In this document: positions 14,683 through 16,254 of the stretch, piece by piece
How positions within the stretch are numbered: the stretch's first letter is position 1
Layout: the number at the start of each line of letters is the position of its first letter
Assembly: GCA_024642445.1 (NCBI GenBank)
Contig: JAHEBG010000003.1
Coordinates: forward strand, 1 to 16,254
Direction: 5' to 3'
Source of the DNA: Gammaproteobacteria bacterium
GTDB lineage: Bacteria; Pseudomonadota; Gammaproteobacteria; Xanthomonadales; Xanthomonadaceae
DNA: 16,254 bases
Made by a program: the position numbers and the translations under genes
The notes under the pieces: generated by a model
Seen by the model: only the letters and a program-made list of their open reading frames with translations
What the model was told of the DNA's origin: nothing
The model's database searches: none

Positions 14683-15555
14683 TCAGCGCAGTCGTTTGCC
14701 CAGTGTTACCATGCCGATGCTGGCCAGAATTAAAACCATGGCCAGCACGGTATGCGAGTTCATCGGCTCACCCAGCAACAACACGCCCAGCAGCAAGGCA
14801 ATCGGTGGGTTGACGTAAGCGTAACTGGTGGCCAGCGCCGGGCGCACATGCTTGATCAGCCAGACAAAGGCCGAATACGCGATGATCGAGCCAAACAGTG
14901 CCAAGTAGAGCATAGCTGCTGTGGCCTGCAATGTCGGCGCATGATCAAAGCGCTCGCCCAATAAAAGTCCGATAAACAACGACAGTACGCCACCAATTGC
15001 CATTTGCCATGCTGACAATGCCATTGACCCCGGCAGATCGCGACCCTTACTCCACATCGAGCCCCAGGCCCAGCCCAGCGGTGCAGCCAATACGCACAAT
15101 AAGCCAACAGTAGACACCCGCAATTCACTGCCCAGATTCAACCAGATTACGCCCAGAAACCCCAACACAAGACCTGTCCATTCCAGGCGGCTGGGGTGAT
15201 AGCCGCGAAGCGCCGAAAACACACCGGCCCATAACGGCATAGCCGCTACACCGATGGCCACCACGCCACTGGACACGGTCTGCTCGGCCACATTGACAAA
15301 GGCATTGCAGAGCACCGTCATCACCAAAGCCAGAACAAACAATGACGGCCACTGTGCCCTGGTGGGCAACGGCGTTTTTTTATAGGCCAGCCAAGACAAC
15401 ATCAAGCCACCGGCAATCAACATGCGAGAGCTGGTCAGAAGAAACGGCGGATAATCCGGCAGTGCCAATTTGATGGCGAAGTAGGTAGAACCCCAGATTA
15501 AATAAACCGCCAATAAGGCGGCCAGGGTATGGCTGGTTTTGACAGGGGAATTCAT
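14683..15555 (-). CDS. yedA: EamA/DMT-family inner-membrane transporter, YedA-like
   Basis: A 290-residue member of the drug/metabolite transporter superfamily with ten predicted membrane spans in two EamA repeats. Similarity to E. coli YedA is clear by eye: WGSTYFAIKLAL near the N-terminus, the VAEQTVSSGVVAI-type segment, YLALFGSIIAYSA and ALATSYAYVNP near the C-terminus. The substrate is unknown, and related proteins export amino acids or toxic metabolites. I chose ATG 15555 because it overlaps the stop of ada by 4 nt (ATGA). An in-frame ATG at 15570 has GGAAG 4 nt upstream and would add five residues, and the frame is open to 15660. It converges on the DUF3106 gene with just 4 bp between the stops and no visible terminator. 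Confidence 0.9.
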   Translation of the reverse strand: MNSPVKTSHTLAALLAVYLIWGSTYFAIKLALPDYPPFLLTSSRMLIAGGLMLSWLAYKKTPLPTRAQWPSLFVLALVMTVLCNAFVNVAEQTVSSGVVAIGVAAMPLWAGVFSALRGYHPSRLEWTGLVLGFLGVIWLNLGSELRVSTVGLLCVLAAPLGWAWGSMWSKGRDLPGSMALSAWQMAIGGVLSLFIGLLLGERFDHAPTLQATAAMLYLALFGSIIAYSAFVWLIKHVRPALATSYAYVNPPIALLLGVLLLGEPMNSHTVLAMVLILASIGMVTLGKRLR

Positions 15556-16254
15556 GGGCCAGTATCGCATGCGGCTTCCGAATGCAGAAGCGTTTGCTTC
15601 AGAGGCAATCCCCAACGGTAACCGCCCAATGAGCCGTCGCCGCGGACGATTCGATGGCACGGCACCAATACCGCAACCCGGTTGCCGGCACAGGCACGTG
15701 CCACGGCACGTGCCGCCTTGGGCATATTCAATTCTGCAGCCAATTCAGCATAGCTGCGTGTCTGGCCTTTGGGCAGACGCATCAAAGCCTGCCAGACACG
15801 ATGTTGAAAAGCCGTACCAATAAGTTCAACATCAACTGTGACCGATTGCCCGGCGAGCACTGCCGCTACGGCACGCACTTTGTCGGCAATCAGGGCTTCG
15901 CCCTCATGTACGGCATTGAGTGTGGCGTTGGGAAACTCGCGTTGCAATTCAGCCAGAAGCTCTGCTTTGGAATCAGCCAATGCCACGGCACAGATACCCC
16001 GGTCAGTGGCAGCAATCAAAGCCTTGCCCAGCACCGTCGTACTAATCGTCCAATGAAGAGTAAGGCCCTCGCCGCCTTTACGGTAATGCGCCGGAAGCAT
16101 GCCCAGTTTCGCCGCGCCGTTCTCGTACACGCGCGAACTGGAACCGAAACCGCTGTCGACCCAAGCCTGAGTGACATCGGCCCCTTGGCGAAGCCGACGC
16201 TTCAGGCTACCGATTTTCAGCTGCGCTGCGTACTCGGCAGGACTGAGGGCGAAC
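15552..16254 (-). CDS. ada: Ada: AraC-type regulator fused to O6-methylguanine-DNA methyltransferase, 5' end outside window
   Basis: The visible 233 residues hold the end of an AraC-type helix-turn-helix region (the stretch from SPAEYAAQLK to GFGSSSRVYENGAAKLGM) and a complete C-terminal methyltransferase. The acceptor Cys is in VPCHRIVR (codon 15657-15659), followed by GDGSLGGYRWG; the conserved helix ARAVARACAGNR precedes it. Ada transfers methyl groups from O6-methylguanine to this Cys and, through an N-terminal Zn-bound Cys, senses methylphosphotriesters and activates transcription of the adaptive response. That N-terminal domain lies beyond the right edge, so its presence cannot be confirmed. 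A GTG at 16130 is internal, since the frame stays open to the edge. Translation is coupled to the transporter gene downstream. Confidence 0.94.
   Translation of the reverse strand, partial: FALSPAEYAAQLKIGSLKRRLRQGADVTQAWVDSGFGSSSRVYENGAAKLGMLPAHYRKGGEGLTLHWTISTTVLGKALIAATDRGICAVALADSKAELLAELQREFPNATLNAVHEGEALIADKVRAVAAVLAGQSVTVDVELIGTAFQHRVWQALMRLPKGQTRSYAELAAELNMPKAARAVARACAGNRVAVLVPCHRIVRGDGSLGGYRWGLPLKQTLLHSEAACDTGP

Overview
The window looks like ordinary chromosomal DNA of a gammaproteobacterium. Moderate GC content, a class II ribonucleotide reductase, a DegQ-type protease and the gene order suggest the Xanthomonadales/Lysobacterales. This placement is inferred from protein character, not from a marker gene. 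I see no rRNA, tRNA, IS element, phage gene or CRISPR array. About 93% of the window is coding, and both ends cut through a gene.

Left (1-2415): the 5' 704 codons of an adenosylcobalamin-dependent ribonucleotide reductase (nrdJ, minus strand) run off the left edge. Its 302-bp upstream region carries a well-formed pair of NrdR boxes and, further out, a cluster of overlapping inverted repeats. A divergent DegQ/HtrA-family periplasmic protease follows (2416-3819).

Middle (3855-10355): a HAD phosphatase overlaps by 4 nt an M17 leucyl-aminopeptidase-type enzyme with every metal ligand intact. Next comes a compact four-gene MacAB-like exporter: a membrane-anchored periplasmic adaptor, a LolD/MacB-type ATPase, and two different FtsX/MacB-type permeases. 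The second permease most likely starts at a TTG that overlaps the stop of the first.

Right-centre (10387-14678): an extended -10 promoter precedes a CHASE4-GGDEF-EAL membrane protein whose catalytic motifs are intact but which lacks the GGDEF inhibitory site. Next is a small exported, very basic protein built of 11-residue helical repeats. A tightly packed operon follows: ECF sigma factor, single-pass membrane protein of DUF3619 type (probable anti-sigma factor), and an exported DUF3106 protein built on an exact 18-residue repeat. The sigma factor, membrane regulator and exported Gln/Met/Arg-rich helical protein resemble in layout the CnrYXH/Spy-type envelope-sensing systems. This is the part of the window most likely to be functionally undescribed.

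Right end (14683-16254, minus strand): a YedA-like EamA/DMT transporter is translationally coupled to an upstream ada gene (AraC-type HTH plus O6-methylguanine-DNA methyltransferase), which runs off the right edge.
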